Shown piece after piece: positions 21,911-32,969 of a stretch of 64,000 nucleotides of DNA. Below the pieces are notes generated by a model, which was not told where the DNA came from, did no database searches, and saw nothing but the letters and a program-made list of their open reading frames with translations. How positions within the stretch are numbered: the stretch's first letter is position 1; every line of letters begins with the position of its first letter. Origin of the DNA: Thalassia testudinum (taxonomy: Eukaryota > Streptophyta > Magnoliopsida > Alismatales > Hydrocharitaceae); NCBI GenBank assembly GCA_037157565.1, contig JAZHRO010000036.1, positions 17,720,501 through 17,784,500 of the forward strand, in the 5' to 3' direction. The position numbers and the translations under genes were made by a program.

Positions 21911-23354
21911 AAATCATTTACAACAATCATCTCGACTCGTTCACCCACCCTTTGACCATGTTCTAAAACTTTGAACTAAGTTGAATCCGAACCCACTTGG
22001 CTTACAATGAGGACATTGCAAAACTTTGGCATGGGGGGGTATTAAAGTGCAAAACAAATGGGAAATTCAATTCTTTGAGGGCTTCTCACAAAAGAAATAT
22101 ATACAAAAAAAAAAAGAAAGGGGAGGAAATTTTGCAAGCTGAATGAAAATCTTTCTTGAGGAGGAGAAAAAGGAGGAAATACAAAATGACAAAGGAGCAA
22201 AATCAGAAACAAATGATAGCCTTAGTAATTGATTATGGAATCTACTTAAGTACTAAACCAAAACGAAACAAGGATTAAGTCCTGAAGTGCTAGAGACAAG
22301 GAGATAAGTAAAGAGTACCAACCTTAGGCCTCTTGGGTCTGTCTTAGGGCTTAAACACTCACGTATTTGTTAAGATATAGATTAATCCTCAAGAGGTTGA
22401 GGAAAGTGCGAGGCTGATGTATTAAGTCTAAGGCTTAGCGATTACTTGACCCCATTGCTTGGCCTTTAGTTTGCGGGAGTTGGTAACCTAAGCAACCAAA
22501 AATCACACATCACTCTGTTCAATGAGCTTAATTAAGTATAATGCCAAAAGTGTTCTATTCTAAAAAATGTTTTACCAAAGATCTGGTTTAAGAGCGGCTC
22601 AAAGACACAAGTTGATTGGACAAATTTCTAGCGCAGAGAGGTGGAATGAAAAATACTCCCCTTGAAGATGGGTAATAACATATCGTCTCCTCAGTGCTTG
22701 TCTCCTAAGATATCTAAATATCCTACTGAGGGCATGTAAGCACCTTGTGTTGGTTTAGGTGCCATGGATGAGATTATCCCGAAATATCGATTGCTAGGGC
22801 CTGAATCTAGCTACAGAATGCCATGGGTGATACTATCAAGAAGTGTCAAAAGCCAGGAGTTCTGGGGGTCACCATAGGCGGTGCTATCCCAAAGCATCGA
22901 AAGCTAGGGACCTTTTGAGGATTGATGGTGGGGACAAGGAATCCGATACAGACCGTGTTTTAGGTCAATCTGATGTTAGGTTTAGGGGAATATATAAAGA
23001 AAAGGGAGAAAACTCTCATAATAAATATCCCTCTCTATCTCTCTTGTCAAAAATGCACTGGCAAACTAACCTAGACTTGCTACGTATACGCACAGGTGCT
23101 TTAACCGTTGGGGTAAATGAGCCTCTAAGCAGTTTTTGTGGGCCTTAGAAACCTTCATGTTAGACCCAAGGCTGAGGCTAGTCAAGTCTGGATCCTGGTT
23201 GATACTTGAGTTCCTTTAGGCCTATTGTTGGTATTCTAATCTAATTTCGATAGAAGTGGCAAAAATAGTCATCTAAACATCAAACGAATGGTCTAGAGAT
23301 CTAGTTCTTTCCATAAGATTTTGCAGGGACTAGCAAAAGTTACGCATGGAGGTA
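21911..23354 (+). other. Gene-free retroelement remnants, including an Athila-type polypurine block
   Basis: At 22005-22040 the text caatgaggacattg...ggcatggggggg matches the block that follows pol in Athila1 (6040-6075) and Athila2 (about 50474-50510), but here on the plus strand. An imperfect triple repeat lies at 22761-22912. Near 22997 a TATATAAAG followed by gagaaaactctc could be the promoter part of an LTR. The rest up to 23354 shows no gene. Confidence 0.5.
22761..22912 (+). repeat. Three imperfect tandem units of about 50-59 bp
   Basis: Units start gccatggatgagattatccc (22761), gccatgggtgatactatcaa (22820) and accataggcggtgctatccc (about 22871). Each continues with a a/cgtatcgaaagctagggn-like tail. 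The units are diverged, so the array is old. Confidence 0.55.
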
Positions 23355-24245
23355 TGATGGTGACACCATCATTCATCATAACTAACTTGAATTAATCAGA
23401 ATCAAATGATAAATGCTCCTAAATGATCTTTGACGATCATAATTTCGTATCAAGCTGATTTGAGAAGAAGATAAGAAAACATGGTTAATTATGCCATTTT
23501 AACATCCAATCAAAAATGTAGATTAATCAAGGGGTTGATCTGGGGTTAATTCAAGGTCAAATGAACTTTAAGTGGGCTTAAACTACTAAATCATGGTTTC
23601 ACTCATTTTAAGGATGAAAATAGTGCTAAAAACCCTAATTACCAGTCGCACTTAAATTGAAAGCGTTCTCGTTTACAAGAGAAATCGAGGTTTCAAAAGC
23701 TACGTTGTAGTATAGGTGAAATCACTTTGAAAGCAAACAATATTTATTACTCGAATGAAAGTCCGAGATCGAACATAGGGAGCAATATGGAATTCAATCT
23801 CAAAATTGCAATTTAGGCACAGTATGAGCAATTTATAATGAAACTCCAAGCAATAATGATATATCAATGAAAGCAAATGTCAATACTGTAAAAAGAATGG
23901 AGTAAAATGGTGATTTGAATCATCAATTACTCCTCACAATGATAGTTAAGAGATGCACAATATCCATTAAGAAGTCAAATTAGACATCTGATAGTAGGAT
24001 TAGATGTCTTAAACGTCTGATTCTGCAGTGATTTTCTGTCTCTGCTTCTTCTGCAAATGCTTCTTTTCTTTCTTCTTCAACTCTATGTTCTTTATTCCTC
24101 TTCTTCTTTTCTTCTTCTTAAACTCTTCCTCTTCTCTTCCTCCTTCTCTGCTCTTTTCCTTCTCTTCCTCTTCATGCAGAGCGGGAAAGGGTCTTCAGAT
24201 TTGGCTAAGCATCAGCCACTTCTTGTATGGTCGGACCGGATAGGT

Positions 24246-26373
24246 TGTTAATATGGAGATTTTATCGTTGAAATGTGTATAGTGGTTAACCTAAATCAGA
24301 CCTAACCATATCTTTACAAAATTTTTAACTTGGCCTACTTGATTTTATCTTGTCACTTTTAGGCCCAGGGTCGAACTCAGGGAAGAGGGGTACAAGTCGA
24401 GTTTCTACGCCTTTCCTACAACGAGTCTCTTTCGTTCGTTTATTGTGTTTTTGGTGTTTTTCTTATTTAGATTTTTTTTTGGTAATCCTTGTCCTTGAGT
24501 CACACCCTCAAAATTATGTCCTTGGCTTTTAGCCAAAACAGAGTTTTAAAAAGAGTCTTGCTATTTGCAAGACGGGGTACCTGCAAGTCAAAAATTATCT
24601 TTTTCTCTTTTATATATACCTTTTTTATCTTTTTACTAACAGAAAAGTGAACAGAAATAAAGTAAATATAGTATGTATATATATATGTATATATTACCTA
24701 TATAAAGGGGTGGGGGTGGAGGCGATGATGGAGTGTAGCACGGTGTCGAGTCAATCGTTGTCTAGAGAGACGCAACCAACACGACTAGGTGCCGCGTGGA
24801 AAGTGGGATGCATGGTGGAAGATGTATGTGTCCACGCTTTTTGTACGCGTGTATCGGGAAATATCAGCAACTGGTGCAGATATTCCCGTGATACAGCGTA
24901 TGGTAAATAATGTGAAAAAATATATATATGTATGTATATAAGTAAATATATCTATATGTATATATATAGTTATAAATGTATAGGTATATATATATATGTA
25001 TGTATGTATGTATAATAATAATATATGTATATAGGTATATGTATCTAGATATGTAGATATATGTATATATAGTTATATAGATATATATACGTATATATGA
25101 ATGTGTATATAAGTAGGTGTGTATATATGTATATATATATATGTATGTATCTATACTTAGCTATATAGGTAATATATATATATATATATATATATAGATG
25201 TATACTATTACATAAGTATATAGATACTATTATATGTATAAATATAAGTATATATATATATATGTATATCAATATATGTAGATATATGTCACTATATATA
25301 AGTATACATATATGTATATAAGTTATAATAGTGTTTATGTGTGTGAAGGTGTGAGTAAGTGTTGGTGTAGGGGTGTGTGTGTGTGGGTGTAGAGTGCTGT
25401 GAATGAGTGAAAGAGAGAGAGAGAGAGAGTAGGAGAGAGCAGGAGAGAGAGAATGTAGCCGCTTTGCAGGAGGCGCGATAAGTCGTCTGCAGATGGCGGC
25501 CGACGTCTGGAGGTCGCAGGCGCACGGGCGCGTACTCGCGCAGAGGAGATGAGGAGTCTGCATCGACCTGCTGCGAGTGCGGAGGCTCGCGACAGTGCGC
25601 GCGGGGCTCTGTGGGTGCTGGGAGGGAGGCGGGAAGAGGGCCTGGCCAGCCGCTGCAGAGGCGCGCAGCTGCCGGTTGCGGGCGCGAGGGCGGGCGACAG
25701 AGCGGATGAACGGAGGCGGGGAAGGCCTGCAGGCGCGGGCGGAGGGGCTGGGCCGCTGCTGCTGCTTCAAGCTTCAGACCTTGAAGCGGCAGCCATGGCG
25801 GGAAGTGCAGGAATGGAAAAAAATGAAAAAGAGAAGAGCCACCACGCCCACCGACTCTTTGAAGAGCTGGGCGGTGGTGGTCTCACTGTGGTGGTGTGCA
25901 CCACAGTGAGCTCCTGCCCACCGGGTATCTCCTCGAAGGAGGATCGGCGTATGGAGGGGAGGACGGTGGTGGTGATCAGCTGAAGGTGGTCTTTTTTTTT
26001 TTTTGCTTTTGCTGCCGCCAGCCTCCTTGAAGAGATGGAGCCGTGGCTTTTTATAGGAGAAGAAGGCATGGCCTTGCATACGGCTGCAGGGAATGGCAGG
26101 GAATGGCAAGTGCAGGGAGAGGGCTGGCAGGGAGAGGTTGCGGAGAAGAAGTTGCAGCCGTAGGGAGCATTTCAAAAAATCAAGTGGAAAAAAATAAAAA
26201 GATGTGGATTTTGCAAGGATGCACTTGAGGAAAAAATGTAATCGCGAGGCCATTTTATTTCATTCTCCTCTCCTCTCAGTTAGATGCATGCATACATGTA
26301 TTTTTACAAATGCAACTATGGAATCCTAATATGCACAGGTAGTGCTAGGAAATAGCATAAGAAGGCATTATTG
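24246..26373 (-). mobile_element. LTR-like block D nested in A3
   Basis: A 2.13-kb block absent from the other A copies. TAGGT occurs at both borders (24241-24245 and 26374-26378). The left end starts TG as expected, but the right end reads ATTATTG instead of a CA end, so the borders are tentative. Like the A family it has gggtcgaactcaggg near its 3' end (24369), and a TATAAAAAG on the minus strand near 26050. Between lie a TA-rich simple-repeat tract, GT and GA runs, and a GC-rich segment (25440-25790). The 241-codon open frame at 25045-25770 runs through the TA repeat and is not credible as a gene. Confidence 0.5.
24655..25335. repeat. Degenerate TATATG/TA microsatellite region
   Basis: About 0.5 kb of interrupted (TATATG)n, (TA)n and related runs, mostly 24905-25330, followed by (TG)n at 25370-25390 and (GA)n at 25410-25440. 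Its long uninterrupted AT stretch could form cruciforms. No function is visible. Confidence 0.85.
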
Positions 26374-29300
26374 TAGGTGTATTTTGCTGTGCAATCACTT
26401 CTCCAGAGTACAAAAACCCTCCAAACCCCCGCATGCTCTCTCTCTTTCTCTCTCTGGGTCACGCTCTCCCAAAGCCTTCCACAGTATCAGGTATTCAGGT
26501 ATTCGGATCAAGAGTGCACCCGAGTCTAGACTCACCAGTAGTAGGTGATGAGAGAGGAGTGAGGCATCGGCAAGTCAAGTGATAGGTGTGAGGAGGGATC
26601 TCACCCCTTGTGTCTGAGGCAACAAGCCCCAGGCACAAAAATAATTTATTCCACTGCAAGGGGTCTTCCGTATGCGATGTGGGACTATGTCCTTGGCTTG
26701 TTCTTCGTGCGCATAGCTGCTGAAGAAATCGATCAAATTGGTGAGCTGTAGTTGTGGAACTCCTCACTTGAGGACCTGAAAACCTGCAGATATTGATTCC
26801 GCACCATCTGGACACTTCACCTAGAGCTGCAGTGGCTAGAACGGGCTTCAAGCTTCCTTCGAAGCTCCGCGCCAATGGCAGAGGAGCTTGACACCTGAAA
26901 ATATCAACAAGGCCTTTCACCCACGTCAAAAAGCTCAGGAACAATCGTCGGAGCATGGTGAGTCTGATGGTGGCAGTGGTGTGCAGTGAGCGTGTGTGAA
27001 GAGGCCTGTCGACCTTGCGGAGGGTGGCCGGAGAAGCATGAGTTTGGCAGAGGGTTTAGAGGAGCAATCGGCCTAATGAAGTTAGGGCTTTTTCTCCTGA
27101 GGTAGAGGCGGAGGTGTGGAGTGTGGATGCGGCGGCATAGGTGATCTGTGGTGGTCACTAGCGCTCGCCAGAGGTATGTCGATGAGATGGAAGACAGAGT
27201 CGCGAAGGGCATCAGAGAGGTCGAAGCGGAGTGTCAGAGGTATTGGCATGACGTAGAAAAGCTAAGAAGTCGATTGAGGTATGTAGCGGATGATGGGGGG
27301 CGGAGATGGCACCGGTTATGGTATGGCCGACATCGTAGATGAAGCTGGCTTTGGTTGGGGTTAGATGGCAAGGATGGAGGGGATAGGGATGCCGGCTGGT
27401 GCTACTTGACGCGGAAGAAGGCAAGGAAGGAGGATCTGTCGCCGGTATTGTGGTTAGACGATGAGGAGAGGTAAGGATAGTTGCCATAGCTCGAAGAGCA
27501 CTTCAGCCGGAGGAGAGAAGAATTGGAGGTTATTTTGGTTGAATTCGAGCATGCCCCGAACAGTCTGCCCTGGGGAGTCTTATATAGGCTGTTAAAGGGT
27601 GCTTAGAGCTTGGGAAGCAAGCTTCCCAAGCTTAGAAGGTAGCCAGAGTTGGAAACCCAACTCTCTCATGCATTCGCATGAGATATTGGGAAAGAATTGA
27701 AGCTCAAGAATCGGTCTAATTGAAAGAGAATTTCAAGAGAGATCTCCAATTCAAATTTGAGGAAGTTTCATCAATCAATCAAGGAGAAATCCTTGGTTGA
27801 TTGTTGCCAGAGCTTTAGGATTAGGATTTCTCTACGGTGGGGGCATTTTTGTGAAGAAAAATAAGTTGGGGGGTTTTTTGTAAGAAGTTCAAAAGCTGAG
27901 GGGCTACTGGAGGTAAAGAAAGTCAAACTTGGACCAAAGTGCAAAATAGGTTGAAACAATCTCAGATTAGACCCAAATTTTGATACAAATCTAATTTGGA
28001 CCTAAGGAATCCAATGGTGAAGTTGAATTTTGGTTTTTACCTCGTTTTATTGGGTAATTTTCGCAAAAACCTAAATTAGGGTAAATGTCTATCTGAGACT
28101 CTATTTTAGGCCAAAATGGATTCTAATGATCAATTTGAAGGTATCAAACCCTAGAGAATATTTTTCTATGAATTTTAGAAGGTTTAGGTAAATTTTATCC
28201 TGACCAAAACTTCAGTTAATTAAGCAGGTCTATTTTTAGGGTTTCAAAAGTCATTTAATTCTCAAAACATGCGAAAATCCTTTTCTGTTTGTTCTAACCC
28301 ACTTGTTATCCTTTTAAGACCATTTGACCCTTAATTAACCCCTGAGAAAACCCGTGGTTGTACTATATTCAAGTTATGATGATAAAATTACAGTTTTAAC
28401 TTTGGTTTCTTATCTCTCCCTCAGAATGAATTTGCAGTGAATTATGGCTCTTTAGCAGTTATGTAGGAGCATTTATTGACTTAATTAGATCAAAATGAGC
28501 TAGTTATGGATCATGATGGTGTTCTCATCAGTTTTTATCAAGATAAATTTAGTATAAACCTCCTAAAAATCATTGAAAAATATTATAAGAGATTTGGTAC
28601 CATTGGTTTGACCATCTGGTCACATTGTGACCAAGAATAGAGATTCAGACAGGAATTTATCTTGACTTAGGCTCTTGTACAATTTACCTAGTCAAACGGG
28701 GTCAAAACTCACATCCAAATTCACCATTAGATTCCTTGAGTCCAAATTAGGTTAGCGCCAAAATTTGAGCTCAATCAGAGTTCGTCTTAACCTAGTTTGC
28801 TTTTTTGCCCCTAAAAACTCTATTTCTCACTTCCATACCCGTAGGTTTCAAGTTCCTTACCAACAGGACCCTAACTTCTCATCGTTTTCTCATAAATGCT
28901 CCTGCCACCTTTTCCATATGAACATTATCTCAAACCCAATAGTGTCGAACCTCAAGAGAGAAGATCTCTCTCAAATCAGCACTAAATCCCTCCAAATTTG
29001 TAGGGATTGGTGTTTAGATCATGAGGAATCCATTGAGTAAGCCCATGAATCCTAATATTGATCCTAGAACCCCAGCAAGTTTGCAAAAATCAAGGATTCA
29101 AGTTTCCAAATCTATGACCTAAATGTGCGAAATCTTCTAGTTTGAGCTCAAGTTTAAGCTCTATAAAAGCTCTGCCATGTTCCTAGGTTGAATTTAGCCC
29201 AATTTAGGCCCAAAAAACCTCTTCCCCTCCAACTCCGTCTACCTTCGAACGTGGCTTCGGTGGCCTCCTCCTTTGTCCTCCTACGGCCTCCCGACCATCA

Positions 29301-30350
29301 AGTTGTCAGTACCAAACTCTTCCTCAGCCTCGTTTGCTTCTCGCCAGCCAAAGTGGGAGTCATCTCCCCCATTCCTCGTCACTTCTCATCACCGGAGGAT
29401 TCATCCTCCTCGGCTCTAGGAAGTCATGCCGATGAGGATTTCTTCCCCCCTTCACTCAACAAGATTAGGTTCTTCTTCCCTCTACTCTCTAGGATAGTTT
29501 TAGGACCCTAGAACCTAAATTCAATCGTAAAATCACCCTCTCCCCTCTCATCTTCTCCACCTCCGGCCATGCCTCTGACGAGGTCGCATGCATGCCACCA
29601 ACCACCAAACAACATGCCGCCACCACCACTACTTCCCTCTCCCTTCACCAACCAAAAGCCCTATATTTATTTAGGCTTTCATCCAGTCCTTCACCCTAAC
29701 GAACAACTCACCTCATCACCTTCATCTTTGGCATCGACACACCTCCACACGCACGTGGACCTAGGTCGGTCTAGGATGGTTTGAACTGATCTGATTTGGG
29801 TCTGAACAGTGTTCTAAGTCTAGTTAGAGAGAGATGAAGGGATTTTCTGAGGGAAGGAGGGGTACTATGCTACCTTGGGATTCATGCCAAACACTTAAGT
29901 GCATTCTTGAGATGATTTGAGGGCTTGACACTTAAGGCATCTGAGGCCTTCTCAGGATGTCTGATTTGTGAAGGAAATTGGTTCTGGCTACTTTTGAGAA
30001 ATTGAGATCTGAGTTGAGAATTATGCTGAACGTTAGAGGGGCTTAATTAGTGCTTCCAACCACCATTTTTCAGGCTTTTCTTTATCTTTTTGTCATTGAC
30101 TCTTGAGATGCGTTTTTTATTCTTATTAAATAGATTTTTAGAGGATTAATTATTCATTGCATATCTTATGATTAATTATTGTGCTCCTATTTCTATTATT
30201 TTGATTAGTGGATTGAATTACCATAGTTTCTCTCTGCGAACGACCTCGAAACTCATGGTTTTTTGAGCAATTACAAATTTAAATGTCGATTCAATTTTCG
30301 TCATTGTACTACAATGCATTTTTCTAAACTACGATGATTTTTGACTTTAA

Positions 30351-31330
30351 GACCCTCCCACGAGACGTCTAGCTTTCCATTCGAGTTGCTTGGCATAGAG
30401 ACTTTGCACTTCTGCAGGACGAGATCTCCTTTGGAGAACTTCTGATTGTAGACCCGCCTATTGTAAGTGGCCGTGGTCGCCTCTTTGTACTTTAGCACCA
30501 CCTATGATGCCTTCTCCTTTATCTCATCCACCAAGTCCAAGGCCAGGCAGACTTGATCATTGTTAGTGTCGGGGTCGTATAGTTGCGTCTGGTAGGTAAG
30601 AAGGATGGTCTCTATAGGCAGCCGGGCTTCCATGCCGTATATTAGACTAAAGGGTCTATGACCTATGGATGTCCTTTGGCAAGTCATGTAGCCCCACAGT
30701 ACGTTTGGTAGCTCCTCGACCATCTTCCCCTTGAGGAGTCTAGCTGTCGCTTTGGTGTTGATATAATGGTACGGTTGGTCACCTTTGCCTGTCCGTGCAC
30801 TTGAGGGTGCCCCACGAACATGAAGCATATGTGGATGTCCCAGCTTACGCAAAATTCATCAAACTTCTAACAAGCAAATTGGGTACCATTATCTGTAACA
30901 ATGTATTGAGGTATTATGTACCGGGCTACAATTTTCTTCAGAACGAATGATATGACCCTGTTGGTTGTTGGGCTAGCCATGGCCTTAGCTTCTACCCATT
31001 TAGAGAAGTAATCCACTACCAGCAGTATAAAGCTCTTCTGAGCTGGCACTGGTGGAAAAGGGCCAATGAAATTCATTCCTCATTTCGTAAAGGGCATGGG
31101 TGACATGATAGGCACTAATTTTCCAGGCAGCAAGTGGTGTAGCGTGGTGAACCACTGGCACTTATCACACTTTCGCACAAACACCTTGCAATGTTATTTC
31201 ATCTGGGGCCAGAAGTACCCCACCTGAAATAACTGGGCCAGGAGTGTCTTATACCCTTCATGGTTCCCGCATATGCCTCCGTGAACTTCTTGGAGGGCTT
31301 GTGATGCCTCCTCTTTTGTGAGGAATTGCA
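30351..31330 (-). pseudogene. Tat integrase, two catalytic residues lost
   Basis: The zinc-binding region is present (EVHGGICGNHEGYKTLLAQL, then VRKCDKCQWF near 31150-31290). The core starts at 31076 with MNFIGPFPP, where the family has an Asp in place of Asn. The second Asp is in IVTDNGTQF (near 30880). The third acidic residue is replaced by Lys in HGQAKVTNR (near 30795). The C-terminal part with WGYMTCQRTS, FSLIYGMEARLPIE and FSKGDLVLQKCKV runs to the WEG motif at about 30360, where LTR A2 cuts it. Two stops and one frameshift are also present. Both catalytic losses fit G-to-A changes. Confidence 0.82.
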
Positions 31331-32099
31331 ACAAGGTGGTGGAATACCCCCACTTGTAAAGTTCCCCTCTATTTAGGTGTACCTAGAAGCTTTCAGGCAG
31401 AATGTCTTGGGCCGTGGTTCCCTCAGGGGTAGCTTGCCAATGTTCAAATAGGTGATGGTAGGTGTCATCCATGATGTGGATTGTTCTATCATGAACGTTC
31501 TGGGAGCAAGTATTGTTGGCTCTTGTAGGGTTTGGGAACAATGTCTTCTTCCTATTCGAGCGGGATTGCTGACGCCAAGTGGGCCAAAGCGTCTGCCAAC
31601 GGGTTATCGGATCAAGGTACCCGACTAACCGAGATAGTCTTGAAATCAAACAACTCCTCCTTAACCTTATCAGCGTCTAAGATCATATTTGGATCCCTAG
31701 TTTGGGACTCACCATTGACTTGATTGGCGACCAACTAGGAATCCATATAGATTTCCAGTGAGGTGACGCCTCTTGACTTGGACACTAGGATGTCGGCTAT
31801 CATGGCCTTGTGCTCTGTCGTATTGTTGGATGAGAGAAAGACAAGTTTGATGCCATACTTATGAGTACCGCCATCTGGGGAGGTCAAGGCTATGCCTATC
31901 CCAGACTCGGCTGTCATGGAAGAGTCGTCTACGTACAACCTTCAAGGTAGAGTAAGGGAGGCATCTGGGTCTGTGAACTCTACTATAAAGTCTACTAGGA
32001 CTTGACCTTTGATCAATCTCCTTGGCTAGTACTGAATATTGAACTTTGCAAGTTCCATGGCCCATTTAATCTACTGTGCAAACCCTATGAGTTTATGTA
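31331..32099 (-). pseudogene. Tat second (archaeal-type) RNase H and linker
   Basis: The motif MYVDDSSMTAESGIGIALTS with the downstream SSNNTTEHKAMIADI and SLEIYMDS segments (31735-31938) matches the additional RNase H domain of Tat elements: Asp in YVD, Glu in TEHKA, Asp in YMDS. A stop follows YMDS, then NQVNGES. The linker down to 31383 has WPTWRQQSRSNRKK and HHLFEHWQATPEG. The domain is thought to process RNA-DNA hybrids alongside the main RNase H. Confidence 0.78.
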
Positions 32100-32964
32100 G
32101 CATTCGGTGCAAAGGATAGTTAGACAAGACTACTATTGAATGGCTTGAAAGTATTGACATAGCTTTCTGGTGACAGTCACCAAGGTTAGCCTGAGTTTCT
32201 CAATCACAGTATAGTTAGCCTCTACACATTGATAGGTTTTGCTAATGAAGTATATTGGTCGTTGCCCCCCTTCTCATTCACCGACTAGGACAGCGCTGTT
32301 GGCGGACATGGACACTGCCAGGTACAAGAATAAGGACTCCCCAACCCTAGGAGCCGTCAAGATGGGAGGACTTTTAAGAGCTTCCTTTACTTCCTGTAAA
32401 GCCTTCTAGTAGTGTGGAGTTCAATGAGCAGCGCTGTAGCCTTTTCCCTTTTTTATACATTCAAAGAAGGGGAGACATTTGTCAGAAGATCGAGATAAGA
32501 ATCAGCCTAAAGAAGCGATCTTGCTGACTAATGACTGTATCCCTTTTAGAGTGCTTGGTGGTTCCAAGGTCATGATCGCCTAAATTTTGTCAGGATTGGC
32601 TTCTATTCCTCTATTAGAAACCAGGAACCTTAGGAATTTTCCCACTGAAATGCCAAAGATGCATTTTTCAAGGTTTAGGCAAAGGCAAGTGTTCCTTAAG
32701 ACATGGAACACTTCTGCCGAATATTCTAAGTGTTGTGGGAAATTTGATCCCTTCACCAACATGTCCTCAATATACACCTCAAATGATTTTAATATTAAAT
32801 GGGAAAAAATCATGTTTACAAGACGCTAGTAAGTTGCTTCAGCATTTTTTAAGTCAAAGGGCATGACTCTATACTGAAATTGACCCCTATCTATTATAAA
32901 GGAGGTATGAGATCTATTTGCTGGAGCAAGTCTTATTTGATGTTACCCTTTGTAAGCATCCAGG
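32100..32964 (-). pseudogene. Tat RT C-terminal half and first RNase H
   Basis: After the A4 insertion the frame resumes SSFLDAYKG, then a stop, HQIRLAP and the palm. The catalytic motif reads VYIEDMLVKGSNF where the family has two Asp residues, so the first has become Glu (near 32775). The connection, with FGISVGKFLRFLVSNRGIEA, continues to 32580. RNase H follows, with GGQRPIYFISKTY near 32250. Several stops are present. Confidence 0.8.
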
Positions 32965-32969
32965 AAGGA

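Larger units (their letters stand above)
23658..28530 (-). mobile_element. Family A LTR, copy A3, inserted in A2 in the opposite orientation
   Basis: On the minus strand it starts TGATGAGAACACCATCATGATCC at 28530. It passes the conserved accctaaattagg and accctagag blocks (27900-28200) and ends near 23658 after the ttgtagtata motif at 23705. The nested block D (24246-26373) lies inside; without it the length is about 2.7 kb, like A1. A TATA-like tatata on the minus strand is near 27583. The 23960-24020 part carries decayed AGACGTCT motifs. I find no clear target duplication at its borders. Confidence 0.65.
23355..30350 (+). mobile_element. Family A LTR, copy A2, split by A3
   Basis: The first part, 23355-23657, starts TGATGGTGACACCATCATTC, matching the A1 start. 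The rest resumes at 28531 (gtttttatcaagata aligns with A1 ggttatggtcaggata) and runs to about 30350 through ctctctgcgaacgacctcgaaactca and gtactacaa. Summed length is about 2.1 kb, shorter than A1 and A4 because the GAA tract is largely missing. The right end lies inside the Tat integrase frame. The left flank AGGTA has no clear partner on the right, so the duplication has decayed and the right border is uncertain by some 40 bases. Confidence 0.65.

Noticed and set aside
25045..25770. 241-codon open frame on the minus strand
   Set aside because: Half of it translates a TATATG repeat and the rest a GC-rich LTR segment. Open frames are expected in such biased sequence and there is no domain.
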